The notes under the pieces were generated by a model, which had not been told where the DNA came from, made no database searches, and saw only the letters and a list, made by a program, of their open reading frames with translations. Below, piece after piece: positions 57,536 to 64,000 of a stretch of DNA of 64,000 nucleotides; position 1 is the stretch's first letter, and each line of letters begins with the position of its first letter. Source of the stretch: Gemmobacter megaterium (GTDB lineage Bacteria; Pseudomonadota; Alphaproteobacteria; Rhodobacterales; Rhodobacteraceae); contig NZ_FTOT01000002.1 in the NCBI RefSeq assembly GCF_900156815.1, forward strand, positions 372,001-436,000. The letters are read 5' to 3'. The translations under genes and the position numbers were made by a program.

Positions 57536-59136
57536 CCGACCGCGACGGCGGATATGTCCCGCCGGGCGATTATGCGCTGGAAAAGGAAATCGCCCGCCGC
57601 CTGCGCGACCAAATCGCTCCGGCCCCTGTCGGGATGGCGCGGTATCCGCCCGTGTTCCTGTTGCGGCTTGGATTGCTGCTGGGGGTGCTGTGGGGCGTGG
57701 CGGTGTTGTTGCCCAACCGTTTCCTGCACCCTGACAACCTGCATATCACCGTGGCGCTGGGGCTGCTGGGGCTGTGGCGCTTTGGCTGGTGGTTCAACCA
57801 TGCGCTGCGCTCTGACAGCTACCGCCGCATGATCTGGCCCGAGCGGCGCGAACAGGCGGCCCGCGTCTGGGCCAGCGGATGGCGCCCGCGCCGGTTGCAT
57901 ATCCAGATGACGACCTACCGCGAGGAACGCGCGATCACGCGGCTTGTGCTGCTGTCGATCCTGTCGCAAATCCGGCGCGAGCGGGTGCCCACCTCGATCT
58001 GGATCGGCACAGGCAGCGCCGAGGATGAACTCAACATCCGAGAGATGGTCCAGACCCACGCTGCCGACATCCCCGATGATCTGGCCGAGGTGATCTTTGT
58101 CCGCCAGAACCAGCCGGGCAAGCGCATGGCCATCGGCCTGATCCTGCGCGGAATCAGCCGCCATGACGTAGAGGCCGATGACCTGGTGATCTTCATGGAT
58201 GGTGATGCCGTCTATGGGCCGGATGTGTTGGAAAAGACCCTGTCGATGTTCGGCGCCGACCCGGAATTGCAAGCGCTGACCACCGACGAAGAGGTCATGT
58301 GCTTTGGTCCAGGCTGGATCGAGAAATGGCTGACCATGCGCTTTGCCCAACGGCGCCTGGCAATGGAAAGCCATGCCGTCAGCGACCGGGTGCTGACACT
58401 GACCGGCCGCTTCAGCGTGTTCCGCGCCCGCCACATCATCGACCCCCAGTTCATCCGCACCATCGAGGCCGACCATCTGGACCACTGGCTGTGGGGCCGG
58501 TTCCGGTTTCTGTCCGGAGACGACAAATCGACCTGGTATCACCTGCTGACCAAGCGGGCCAAGATGACCTATGTGCCCGATGCCTGCGTCTATACGATCG
58601 AGATCATCAAGGGGTCCGGCCTGCAACGGATGGTAGAGAACTTTCGCCGCTGGTCGGGCAACATGCTGCGCAACGGCAGCCGCGCAATCGCGCTGGGGCC
58701 CGCGGTGGTGCCGCCGTTCATCTGGTGGTGCGTGGTGGATCAGCGCATCGCCATGTGGACGATGATGGTCAGTCCGATCCTGGCGATCTATGGCACGATC
58801 CTCGATCCGCTCTATGCCACCAATGTGTTCCTGTGGGTCATCGCGTCACGCCTGTTCCTGTCGGCGTGGCTGTGGCGGTATGCCCGCGTCCCCGATCTGT
58901 CCTGGCCCTTCATCCTGTATTTCAATCAGTTGATCAATTCGGGCGTCAAGATTTACATGCTGTTTCACTTGGCCAAACAGAAGTGGTTCAACCGCGGCGG
59001 ACAGGCGGTCGGGCAGCGAAAAAGCCGGATGGATGCCGTGCGCGACCATATTGCGCTGTTCCAGCTTGTGACATCGGTCATGGCCTTTGCGACGTTTCTG
59101 GGCATTTATGCCGGCGTGCTGCCACGGCCATTCTGA
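57532..59136 (+). CDS. Alg8-like processive GT2 glycosyltransferase (probable mannuronan synthase)
   Basis: A 534-residue membrane glycosyltransferase with two N-terminal helices, a cytoplasmic GT-A domain and helices after residue 390. GT2 motifs: FMDGDAVYG (about 222), LTTDEEV (about 249), TGRFSVFRARHIIDP, and LSGDDKSTW (about 328), then RRWSGNMLR. The stretch from TGRFSVFRA to GDDKSTW aligns well with Alg8 of Pseudomonas (TGRMSVFRA, FLTGDDKSSW), the enzyme that polymerises GDP-mannuronate. With AlgD-like and Alg44-like genes nearby, poly-mannuronate is the best guess; other beta-linked polymers are possible. Confidence 0.88.
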   Translation: MTDRDGGYVPPGDYALEKEIARRLRDQIAPAPVGMARYPPVFLLRLGLLLGVLWGVAVLLPNRFLHPDNLHITVALGLLGLWRFGWWFNHALRSDSYRRMIWPERREQAARVWASGWRPRRLHIQMTTYREERAITRLVLLSILSQIRRERVPTSIWIGTGSAEDELNIREMVQTHAADIPDDLAEVIFVRQNQPGKRMAIGLILRGISRHDVEADDLVIFMDGDAVYGPDVLEKTLSMFGADPELQALTTDEEVMCFGPGWIEKWLTMRFAQRRLAMESHAVSDRVLTLTGRFSVFRARHIIDPQFIRTIEADHLDHWLWGRFRFLSGDDKSTWYHLLTKRAKMTYVPDACVYTIEIIKGSGLQRMVENFRRWSGNMLRNGSRAIALGPAVVPPFIWWCVVDQRIAMWTMMVSPILAIYGTILDPLYATNVFLWVIASRLFLSAWLWRYARVPDLSWPFILYFNQLINSGVKIYMLFHLAKQKWFNRGGQAVGQRKSRMDAVRDHIALFQLVTSVMAFATFLGIYAGVLPRPF

Positions 59137-59144
59137 ACGGACAA

Positions 59145-59170
59145 AGCCCGGAGCGTTGGCGCTCCGGGCT
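59145..59170. terminator. Bidirectional hairpin between Alg8-like and RTX genes
   Basis: AGCCCGGAGC (59145-59154) pairs perfectly with GCTCCGGGCT (59161-59170). It serves the converging transcripts; the minus-strand side has TTTG after the stem. The plus-strand side lacks a T-run. Confidence 0.65.
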
Positions 59171-59193
59171 CTGGGAATAGTTATGGCGGGGCC

Positions 59194-60615
59194 TCAGGCG
59201 AACTGGATAGACCCCCAGACATCCTCGACCTGCAAGGCCACCTCGGACTGCACGAGGATCGACAGGTCCCCGATGGCGATCTGCACTGCGCCGGTGTCGA
59301 GCAGGCTCATCGCATCCGACAGGAAACTGTCGGCGGTCCAGCCCTTGTCCAGCAGGCACAGGTCGGCCAGGTCGATGCTGTCCCTGCCCGCCTCGAAATC
59401 GGCGACAACATCGGTCCAGACGCCGATATCCTGCGTGCGCCAGACGAACACATCATTGCCCGCCCCGCCATACAGGGTATCGTTGCCCTCGCCGCCGATC
59501 AGCGTATCGGTGCCGGTGCCGCCATACAGCACGTCGTCATCATGGCTGCCGTCCAGCAGATCATTGCCGGCGTCACCATAAAGCGTGTCGTTGCCCCGCC
59601 CGCCATGGACCTGGTCAAAACCGCCGCCGCCATAGACGAGATCGTCCCCTTCGCCGCCGTGCAGGGTATCTGCGGCCGCGCCGCCATAGATCGTGTCGTT
59701 GCCGGTGTCGCCCCAGATCAGGTCAGCGCCGTCCCCGCCGTCGATCAGGTCGTGCCCCGCGCCGCCATAGACAATATCGTCGCCGTTCTGGCCATAAAGG
59801 CTGTCATCGCCCTGGCCACCATACAAGGTGTCGTTGGCCGAGCCGCCGTCGAGCCAGTCGTTGCCCGACCCGCCTTCGAGCAGATCGTTGCCATCACCGC
59901 CATAGAGCGCGTCGTCGCCCGCGCCGCCCTTCAGGGTATCGCTGCCGTTGCCGCCATAGAGTGCATCATCGCCCGACCCGCCGTGCATCAGGTCGTGCCC
60001 CGACCCGCCGATCAGCTTGTCATTCCCGCTGCCGCCGTACAGCGCATCATCGCCGTTTCCGCCATCCAGCACGTCATCGCCGGACTCGCCGTAAAGCGTG
60101 TCCTTGCCGCTGCCGCCGAAAAGCTGATCATTGCCCGCCCCACCGTCCAGCCAGTCGCGGCCCGACTCGCCGTACAGCACATCGTTGCCGGCATTGCCTT
60201 CCAGAAAATCCTGCCCGACGCCGCCATAGATCGTATCGGCCCCGGCGCCCCCCTTCAGCGTGTCGTTCCCTTCGTCGCCATGGATCAGGTCATCACCCGT
60301 GCCGCCCCAGGCCTTGTCATTGCCGGTGCCGCCGCGGATCTTGTCGTTGCCATCGCCGCCATGCATGTGATCCTTGCCGTCGCCGCCGAAGATATTGTCG
60401 CCGCCGCCGCCGCCATAGATGGTATCGTTGCCGTCCCGGCCTTGCAGGACGTCATTGTCTTTCGGGCCGCCCGCCCAATCCGAAAAGGTCGGTTGCACCG
60501 GCTGCGTGGTAAGCGGGACCGCGCCGTAGCCGTGGATGATGTCATCGCCAGCCGTGCCGATGATCGCATCGGTCTTGGCAGAGCCCCAGAAGGTGGTGAT
60601 CTTTGCAGTGGTCAT
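59194..60615 (-). CDS. RTX calcium-binding repeat protein, probably secreted
   Basis: A 473-residue acidic protein, almost entirely RTX nonapeptides of GGxGxD type (over 30 copies from about residue 52 to 400) that fold into a calcium-binding beta roll. A short N-terminal segment precedes and a non-repeat C-terminus (about 75 residues with VADFEAGRDSIDLADLCLL) resembles a type I secretion signal region. No signal peptide or enzymatic domain is seen. It sits between the Alg8-like and AlgD-like genes, so it may bind the polymer outside the cell. Alginate C5-epimerases carry similar R modules, but no catalytic A module is present. Confidence 0.88.
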   Translation of the reverse strand: MTTAKITTFWGSAKTDAIIGTAGDDIIHGYGAVPLTTQPVQPTFSDWAGGPKDNDVLQGRDGNDTIYGGGGGDNIFGGDGKDHMHGGDGNDKIRGGTGNDKAWGGTGDDLIHGDEGNDTLKGGAGADTIYGGVGQDFLEGNAGNDVLYGESGRDWLDGGAGNDQLFGGSGKDTLYGESGDDVLDGGNGDDALYGGSGNDKLIGGSGHDLMHGGSGDDALYGGNGSDTLKGGAGDDALYGGDGNDLLEGGSGNDWLDGGSANDTLYGGQGDDSLYGQNGDDIVYGGAGHDLIDGGDGADLIWGDTGNDTIYGGAAADTLHGGEGDDLVYGGGGFDQVHGGRGNDTLYGDAGNDLLDGSHDDDVLYGGTGTDTLIGGEGNDTLYGGAGNDVFVWRTQDIGVWTDVVADFEAGRDSIDLADLCLLDKGWTADSFLSDAMSLLDTGAVQIAIGDLSILVQSEVALQVEDVWGSIQFA

Positions 60616-60662
60616 TGGGTATCCAATCGCATCAAGGCGCCAGGCGCCGGAACTCGGTCAAA

Positions 60663-62051
60663 TTACCAGCCGATACCGCACAGCGCGGTTGGCTGGTCGG
60701 CGCGGGCCTTGAACAGCCGCACGACGTCGATCACCGGCTGCACCAGCGGGGCCACTACCTGGCGGTAAAGGTCGCTGGCGTGGGTCACGATCACCGCATC
60801 GGCCCCCGCCACGGCGCTTTCGGCACTTGCCGCAAGCATCCCTGCCAGTTTCGGCGCCAGCCGCTTCAGCCCCGGCGCGGCATGTTCCACATAGGCCAAC
60901 TGCGCCTCGATCCGGGTTTCGGCGGTGACGGCAGCATCATGGGCCACCACTTCGACACCCGCATCCGTCAGGGCCGCGATGACATCCAGAATGGGGCTTT
61001 CGCGCAGATCGTCGGTGCCAGGCTTGAACGCCAGTCCCAGAACGGCCACCTTGCGGGCGCCGGTGGCGCGCACCATCTCCAGCGCGGTCTCGACCTGGGT
61101 ACGGTTCGACTGGGTCAAAGCCCCGATCAGCGGCAGCGACACCCCCAGTTCTTCGGCGAGGTGGGTCACGGCGCGAACCTCCTTGGGCAGGCAGGAGCCG
61201 CCAAAGGCAAAGCCGGGCTTGAGATAATAGGGTGACAGGTTCAGCTTGGTGTCCTGAACGAAGATGTTCATCACCTCGTGGCTGTCGACGTTCAGCGGCT
61301 TGCACAGACGGCCGATCTCGTTGGCAAAGGTCACTTTCGTGGCGTGCCATACGTTGTCGACATATTTCACCATCTCGGCCACTTCGATCGAGGTGAGGAT
61401 GATGTTCGGATCCACCTTTTCATAGATCCGCGCGACCACGGCCGCCGCGCGTTCGTCGCTGGCACCGATCACGGTCTTGGGCGGCGCATGGAAATCCGCG
61501 ATTGCCACGCCTTCGCGCAGGAACTCCGGGTTGAAACAGATCCCGAAGTCGCGGCCTGCCACCTTGCCCGATGCCTCCTCGATCTCGGGCACCATCACGC
61601 CCAGCGTCGTGCCCGGCGGGATGGAACAGCGCATGACCACGACGTGATAGCCCTCCTTGATGGCCAGAGCCCGGCCGATGCCGCGCGCAGCCGAGATGAT
61701 GTGGCGCATGTCGCAGCCGCCATCCGGCGCCGTTGGCGTACCAACGGAAACGAAGGTCACATCGGTATCGGCCACCGCCGCCACAATATCGTCGGTCGCG
61801 CTGACCAGCCCGTCGGCCACGCCCTGGGTCAGCAGGTCTTGCAGACCTTCCTCGTGCAAGGGGGCGTGGCCTGCGTTGATCTGGGCGACCTTCACGGGAT
61901 CCACATCGACCCCCACCACCCGGTGCCCCAGCGCCGACAGGCAGCCGGTAGAGACCGCGCCGACATATCCAAGCCCGATAACCGACACCGCCGCACGCGG
62001 TTCGATGACGGTGAACGGGGCAAATCCCTGAGGTACGACATTGTGGAGCAT
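60663..62051 (-). CDS. AlgD-like GDP-mannose 6-dehydrogenase
   Basis: A 462-residue nucleotide-sugar dehydrogenase. After a 20-residue N-terminal extension comes the NAD loop VIGLGYVGAVSTGCL (about 24-38); the catalytic Cys (about 286) is in FAFGGSCLPKEVRAV. Several blocks favour AlgD over UDP-glucose dehydrogenase: MVKYVDNVWHATKVTFANEI, DTKLNLSPYYLKPGFAFGG, and the end LCGIGW (AlgD ends EGICW). It would oxidise GDP-mannose to GDP-mannuronate for the Alg8-like synthase. ATG at 62051 with AGGAAG upstream; same strand as the RTX gene, 47 bases apart, so likely one operon. Confidence 0.85.
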   Translation of the reverse strand: MLHNVVPQGFAPFTVIEPRAAVSVIGLGYVGAVSTGCLSALGHRVVGVDVDPVKVAQINAGHAPLHEEGLQDLLTQGVADGLVSATDDIVAAVADTDVTFVSVGTPTAPDGGCDMRHIISAARGIGRALAIKEGYHVVVMRCSIPPGTTLGVMVPEIEEASGKVAGRDFGICFNPEFLREGVAIADFHAPPKTVIGASDERAAAVVARIYEKVDPNIILTSIEVAEMVKYVDNVWHATKVTFANEIGRLCKPLNVDSHEVMNIFVQDTKLNLSPYYLKPGFAFGGSCLPKEVRAVTHLAEELGVSLPLIGALTQSNRTQVETALEMVRATGARKVAVLGLAFKPGTDDLRESPILDVIAALTDAGVEVVAHDAAVTAETRIEAQLAYVEHAAPGLKRLAPKLAGMLAASAESAVAGADAVIVTHASDLYRQVVAPLVQPVIDVVRLFKARADQPTALCGIGW

Positions 62052-62358
62052 GACGTGATCTTCCTGGCGAACCGGGGAGCCGGTCTTGGTTTCTGTTGCA
62101 TTTACCAATCGCCGGGGAAGCGGGCCGGATTCAGGCGCCAGAAAGGTGATTTGTGACCGATATTCCGCCAGTTTGGGCAAACCTGCGGGCGGTGCCGCAA
62201 TGCCGCCGCAATGGAATTGAGGCCAGAATCGGCCCTGATCCCCCTGATTTTCCGCAAGAACGGCCCTGATTGTTCGCGCCTGCGCGATCAATCCGCAACC
62301 TGTCGGTGCATAGGTGCCTATGGCGCAACCAGGAACGGGTGAGGAAATGCGGCAACCC
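62052..62358. other. 307-base region upstream of the algD-like gene
   Basis: No gene seen. Two dyads stand out: GTTTG-GG-CAAAC at about 62173-62184 and CATAGG-TG-CCTATG (62309-62322), the latter just after the end of the oxidase gene. Either could bind a regulator of the algD-RTX unit. No strong promoter boxes were recognised. Confidence 0.45.
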
Positions 62359-63702
62359 CTACAGGGCCGCGCCAAAATCCACCGGGCTTCCGTCCGAGAA
62401 CCGGACGAAGCGAAAGCGGCTCAGATCGTGGCCCACGGGCTGCCCCATCGCCATGTCGGCCAGAACCCGGCCCACGCCCGGCCCTATGCCAAAGCCATGA
62501 CCGGCCATTCCGGTCGCAAGGATCAACCCCGGCAGCGCCGCGACCCGGTCGATCACGGGGACAACATCGGGCAGCGTGTCGATCATGCCGGCCCAGACAG
62601 TGCGAAAGCGCAGCGGCCCGGCCTGTGGAAAGGCCCGTTCCAGGGCCACGCGCGCCCGGTTCAGCGTCGCCATGTTGGGGCGGGGCGACAGGATGCGCAG
62701 CGCCTCGAACGGGCTTTCCCCCGTCCAGCGGCGCGGGGTCGTCCAGCCATCGGGAAAGCCGCGCGGCGCCCAGGGGCGGAAATGGGTGGACCGGAAGTCC
62801 TGCCGCAGCGTCGACATATACCGGAACAAGCTGGCAAAGGCGTCGGGACCGATGAAGACGTCATGCTCCGATCCCGGCGCCAGCGTCAGTCCCCCGTCCG
62901 CCCGCGTCCGAAACGCATAGTCGCCATCCGAGAACCCGCCCGCGAACAGACCCGGCACCGGATCGGTCGATGCCACCGATGACAGCACCGACAACTGCGG
63001 AATGTGCACGCCATACGGCGCAAGAAACAACCGCGACCATGCGCCCGCCGCAACGATCACCTGCGGGGTTCCGATCCGGCCACGTTCGGTATCCACCCCG
63101 GAAATCTGCCCGCCCGACACCTCCAGCCCACGCACCGCGCAAGCCTCGCGGATGGCAACACCCCGCGCCTGCGCCAGTCGCGCCAGCGCCGACACCGCGA
63201 CCCAAGGCTCGGCCCGCCCGTCCGATGGCGTAAAGACCCCGCCCGCATAATCGACCGCCGCACCCGGTACCATGTCGCGCATTTCGGCGCGCGACACCAT
63301 CCGTGTATCGACCCCAAAGGGCTTGGCCAGCCGCAGCCATTCCGCGCTGCGCGCCAGATGCGTCTCGGTGCGCGATGCCTTGAGGATGCCGGTCCAGCGC
63401 AACCCGAGCGTATCGTCGCCAAGTTCCGCCTCGAAGGCCCGCCAATGTCCGATGGCCTCCATCACGATGGGCAACTCGCCCAGATCGCGGCCTTGCTGAC
63501 GGATCCAGCCCCAGTTGCGGCTGGACTGTTCGCCCGCCACCCTGCCCTTTTCGCAGACCACCACCTTGAGCCCGCGGTCGGCGGCAAAGATCGCCGCACA
63601 GATGCCGATAATGCCAGCCCCCACGATCACCAGATCGCACGACGCGGGCAACGCATCGGCAAAGACGACCGGACTTGCCGGGGTGATCGGAAAGCCGGTC
63701 AT
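62359..63702 (-). CDS. DadA-type FAD-dependent amino-acid oxidoreductase
   Basis: A 447-residue flavoprotein of the D-amino-acid dehydrogenase/sarcosine oxidase family: LVIVGAGIIGICAAIFAADRG near residue 25, RNWGWIRQQGRD, VIVAAGAWSR and the C-terminal FAD site ATGMAGHGFGIGPG. It should oxidise a secondary or D-amino acid; the exact substrate is not clear. The ATG at 63702 overlaps the stop of the upstream ArgE-like gene by four bases, pairing the two functionally. Confidence 0.87.
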   Translation of the reverse strand: MTGFPITPASPVVFADALPASCDLVIVGAGIIGICAAIFAADRGLKVVVCEKGRVAGEQSSRNWGWIRQQGRDLGELPIVMEAIGHWRAFEAELGDDTLGLRWTGILKASRTETHLARSAEWLRLAKPFGVDTRMVSRAEMRDMVPGAAVDYAGGVFTPSDGRAEPWVAVSALARLAQARGVAIREACAVRGLEVSGGQISGVDTERGRIGTPQVIVAAGAWSRLFLAPYGVHIPQLSVLSSVASTDPVPGLFAGGFSDGDYAFRTRADGGLTLAPGSEHDVFIGPDAFASLFRYMSTLRQDFRSTHFRPWAPRGFPDGWTTPRRWTGESPFEALRILSPRPNMATLNRARVALERAFPQAGPLRFRTVWAGMIDTLPDVVPVIDRVAALPGLILATGMAGHGFGIGPGVGRVLADMAMGQPVGHDLSRFRFVRFSDGSPVDFGAAL

Positions 63703-64000
63703 CGCGACAGTTCGTCCAATATGCCCTGCATGAAGCGCCAGCCGTCCTGGAACTGCGCAAGTTCCAGATATTCGTTCGGCTGATGCGCCTGGGCGATGTC
63801 GCCTGGACCGCACACCACGGTGGAGTAGCCGCCCAGTGCCTGGAACTGCCCGCCTTCGGTGCCATAGCTGACCACATGGCTGGCATTGTCACCTGTCAGA
63901 CGCCGCGCCAATGCCTCCGCCACCCCATCCGTCTCGGGCGACAGGGCAGGCGCGGCAAAGGCAACCGTAACGTCGATACCGGCCTCGGGGCGGACGGCCT
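63699..64000 (-). CDS. argE: Acetylornithine deacetylase (M20 family), C-terminal part, cut by window edge
   Basis: The last 100 codons of an M20 peptidase: TDGVAEALARRLTGDNASHVVSYGTEGGQFQ, STVVCGPGDIAQAHQPNEYLEL and a helical end. The GTEGGQF and CGPGDIAQAHQPNE blocks are typical of ArgE, including the terminal metal-binding His. Four-base overlap with the DadA-type gene suggests an amide- or amino-acid-degrading pair, so a related deacylase is also possible. Confidence 0.85.
   Translation of the reverse strand, partial: AVRPEAGIDVTVAFAAPALSPETDGVAEALARRLTGDNASHVVSYGTEGGQFQALGGYSTVVCGPGDIAQAHQPNEYLELAQFQDGWRFMQGILDELSR

Noticed and set aside
59194-60615. Alginate C5-epimerase for the RTX gene
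   Set aside because: Only R-module-like repeats are present; there is no right-handed-helix catalytic A module.
60663-62051. UDP-glucose 6-dehydrogenase for the AlgD-like gene
   Set aside because: Possible, but the VTFANEI, LNLSPYYLKPGFAFGG and terminal GIGW segments fit GDP-mannose dehydrogenase better; left as an alternative to be tested.

Overview
The window is high-GC DNA from an alphaproteobacterium, most likely a member of the Rhodobacteraceae/Paracoccaceae. The gene content points there: a BolA/Grx4 pair, a DUF2794 gene beside folC and accD, a receiver/PP2C phosphatase resembling RbaY of Rhodobacter, an HU-like gene next to lon, a large TRAP transporter and an Alg8/Alg44-type locus. 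It reads as a chromosomal segment. I see no insertion sequence, prophage or CRISPR array.

Layout. 1-5.7 kb: 5' part of rnr, a hydrolase gene broken by a stop codon, grxD-(21-codon ORF)-bolA, argG, a membrane protein and ilvA. 5.7-13.8 kb: an Hpt gene divergent from a receiver-PP2C phosphatase gene, two Nudix genes, hslO, cca, a DUF2794 gene, folC, a ydhR-like gene and accD. 14.0-22.05 kb: a long minus-strand operon for aerobic anthranilate (2-aminobenzoate) breakdown through CoA thioesters: monooxygenase/reductase, SDR, MarR, enoyl-CoA hydratase, acyl-CoA dehydrogenase, thioesterase, RidA and CoA ligase. A two-copy operator-like repeat lies at its promoter. 22.2-28.3 kb: mscS, a flavoprotein, a GST, mscL and an SLC13/RCK transporter. 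28.4-32.5 kb: a five-heme c-type cytochrome gene divergent from a ferric-reductase-like flavocytochrome gene, then a TTC38-like gene. 32.6-37.7 kb: a CAT-anticodon tRNA, a tyrosine phosphatase, a frameshifted zinc metallopeptidase and the katG/oxyR divergent pair. 37.9-41.6 kb: TRAP transporter dctQM facing a convergent dctP. 41.8-45.9 kb: a TPP-riboswitch-led thiMED operon that also carries an SDR gene, followed by a ribokinase. 46.2-55.9 kb: cfa, tRNA-Val, an HU-like gene, lon, an NDUFAF6-like protein, a hydrolase, cimA and cysS. 56.2-62.1 kb: a compact polysaccharide locus (Alg44-like, Alg8-like, an RTX repeat protein, AlgD-like). 62.4-64 kb: a DadA-type oxidase and the 3' part of argE.

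The most interesting region is the polysaccharide locus. AlgD would make GDP-mannuronate, Alg8 would polymerise it, and an Alg44-like membrane-fusion protein with a degenerate PilZ domain would assist. A secreted calcium-binding repeat protein sits where pseudomonads carry the periplasmic alginate machinery. Other points worth attention are RidA as a plausible deaminase in anthranilate breakdown, the cytochrome/flavocytochrome pair, the Hpt/RbaY-like pair, a low-GC patch inside cysS, a dispersed palindromic repeat, and two genes broken by single-base lesions.
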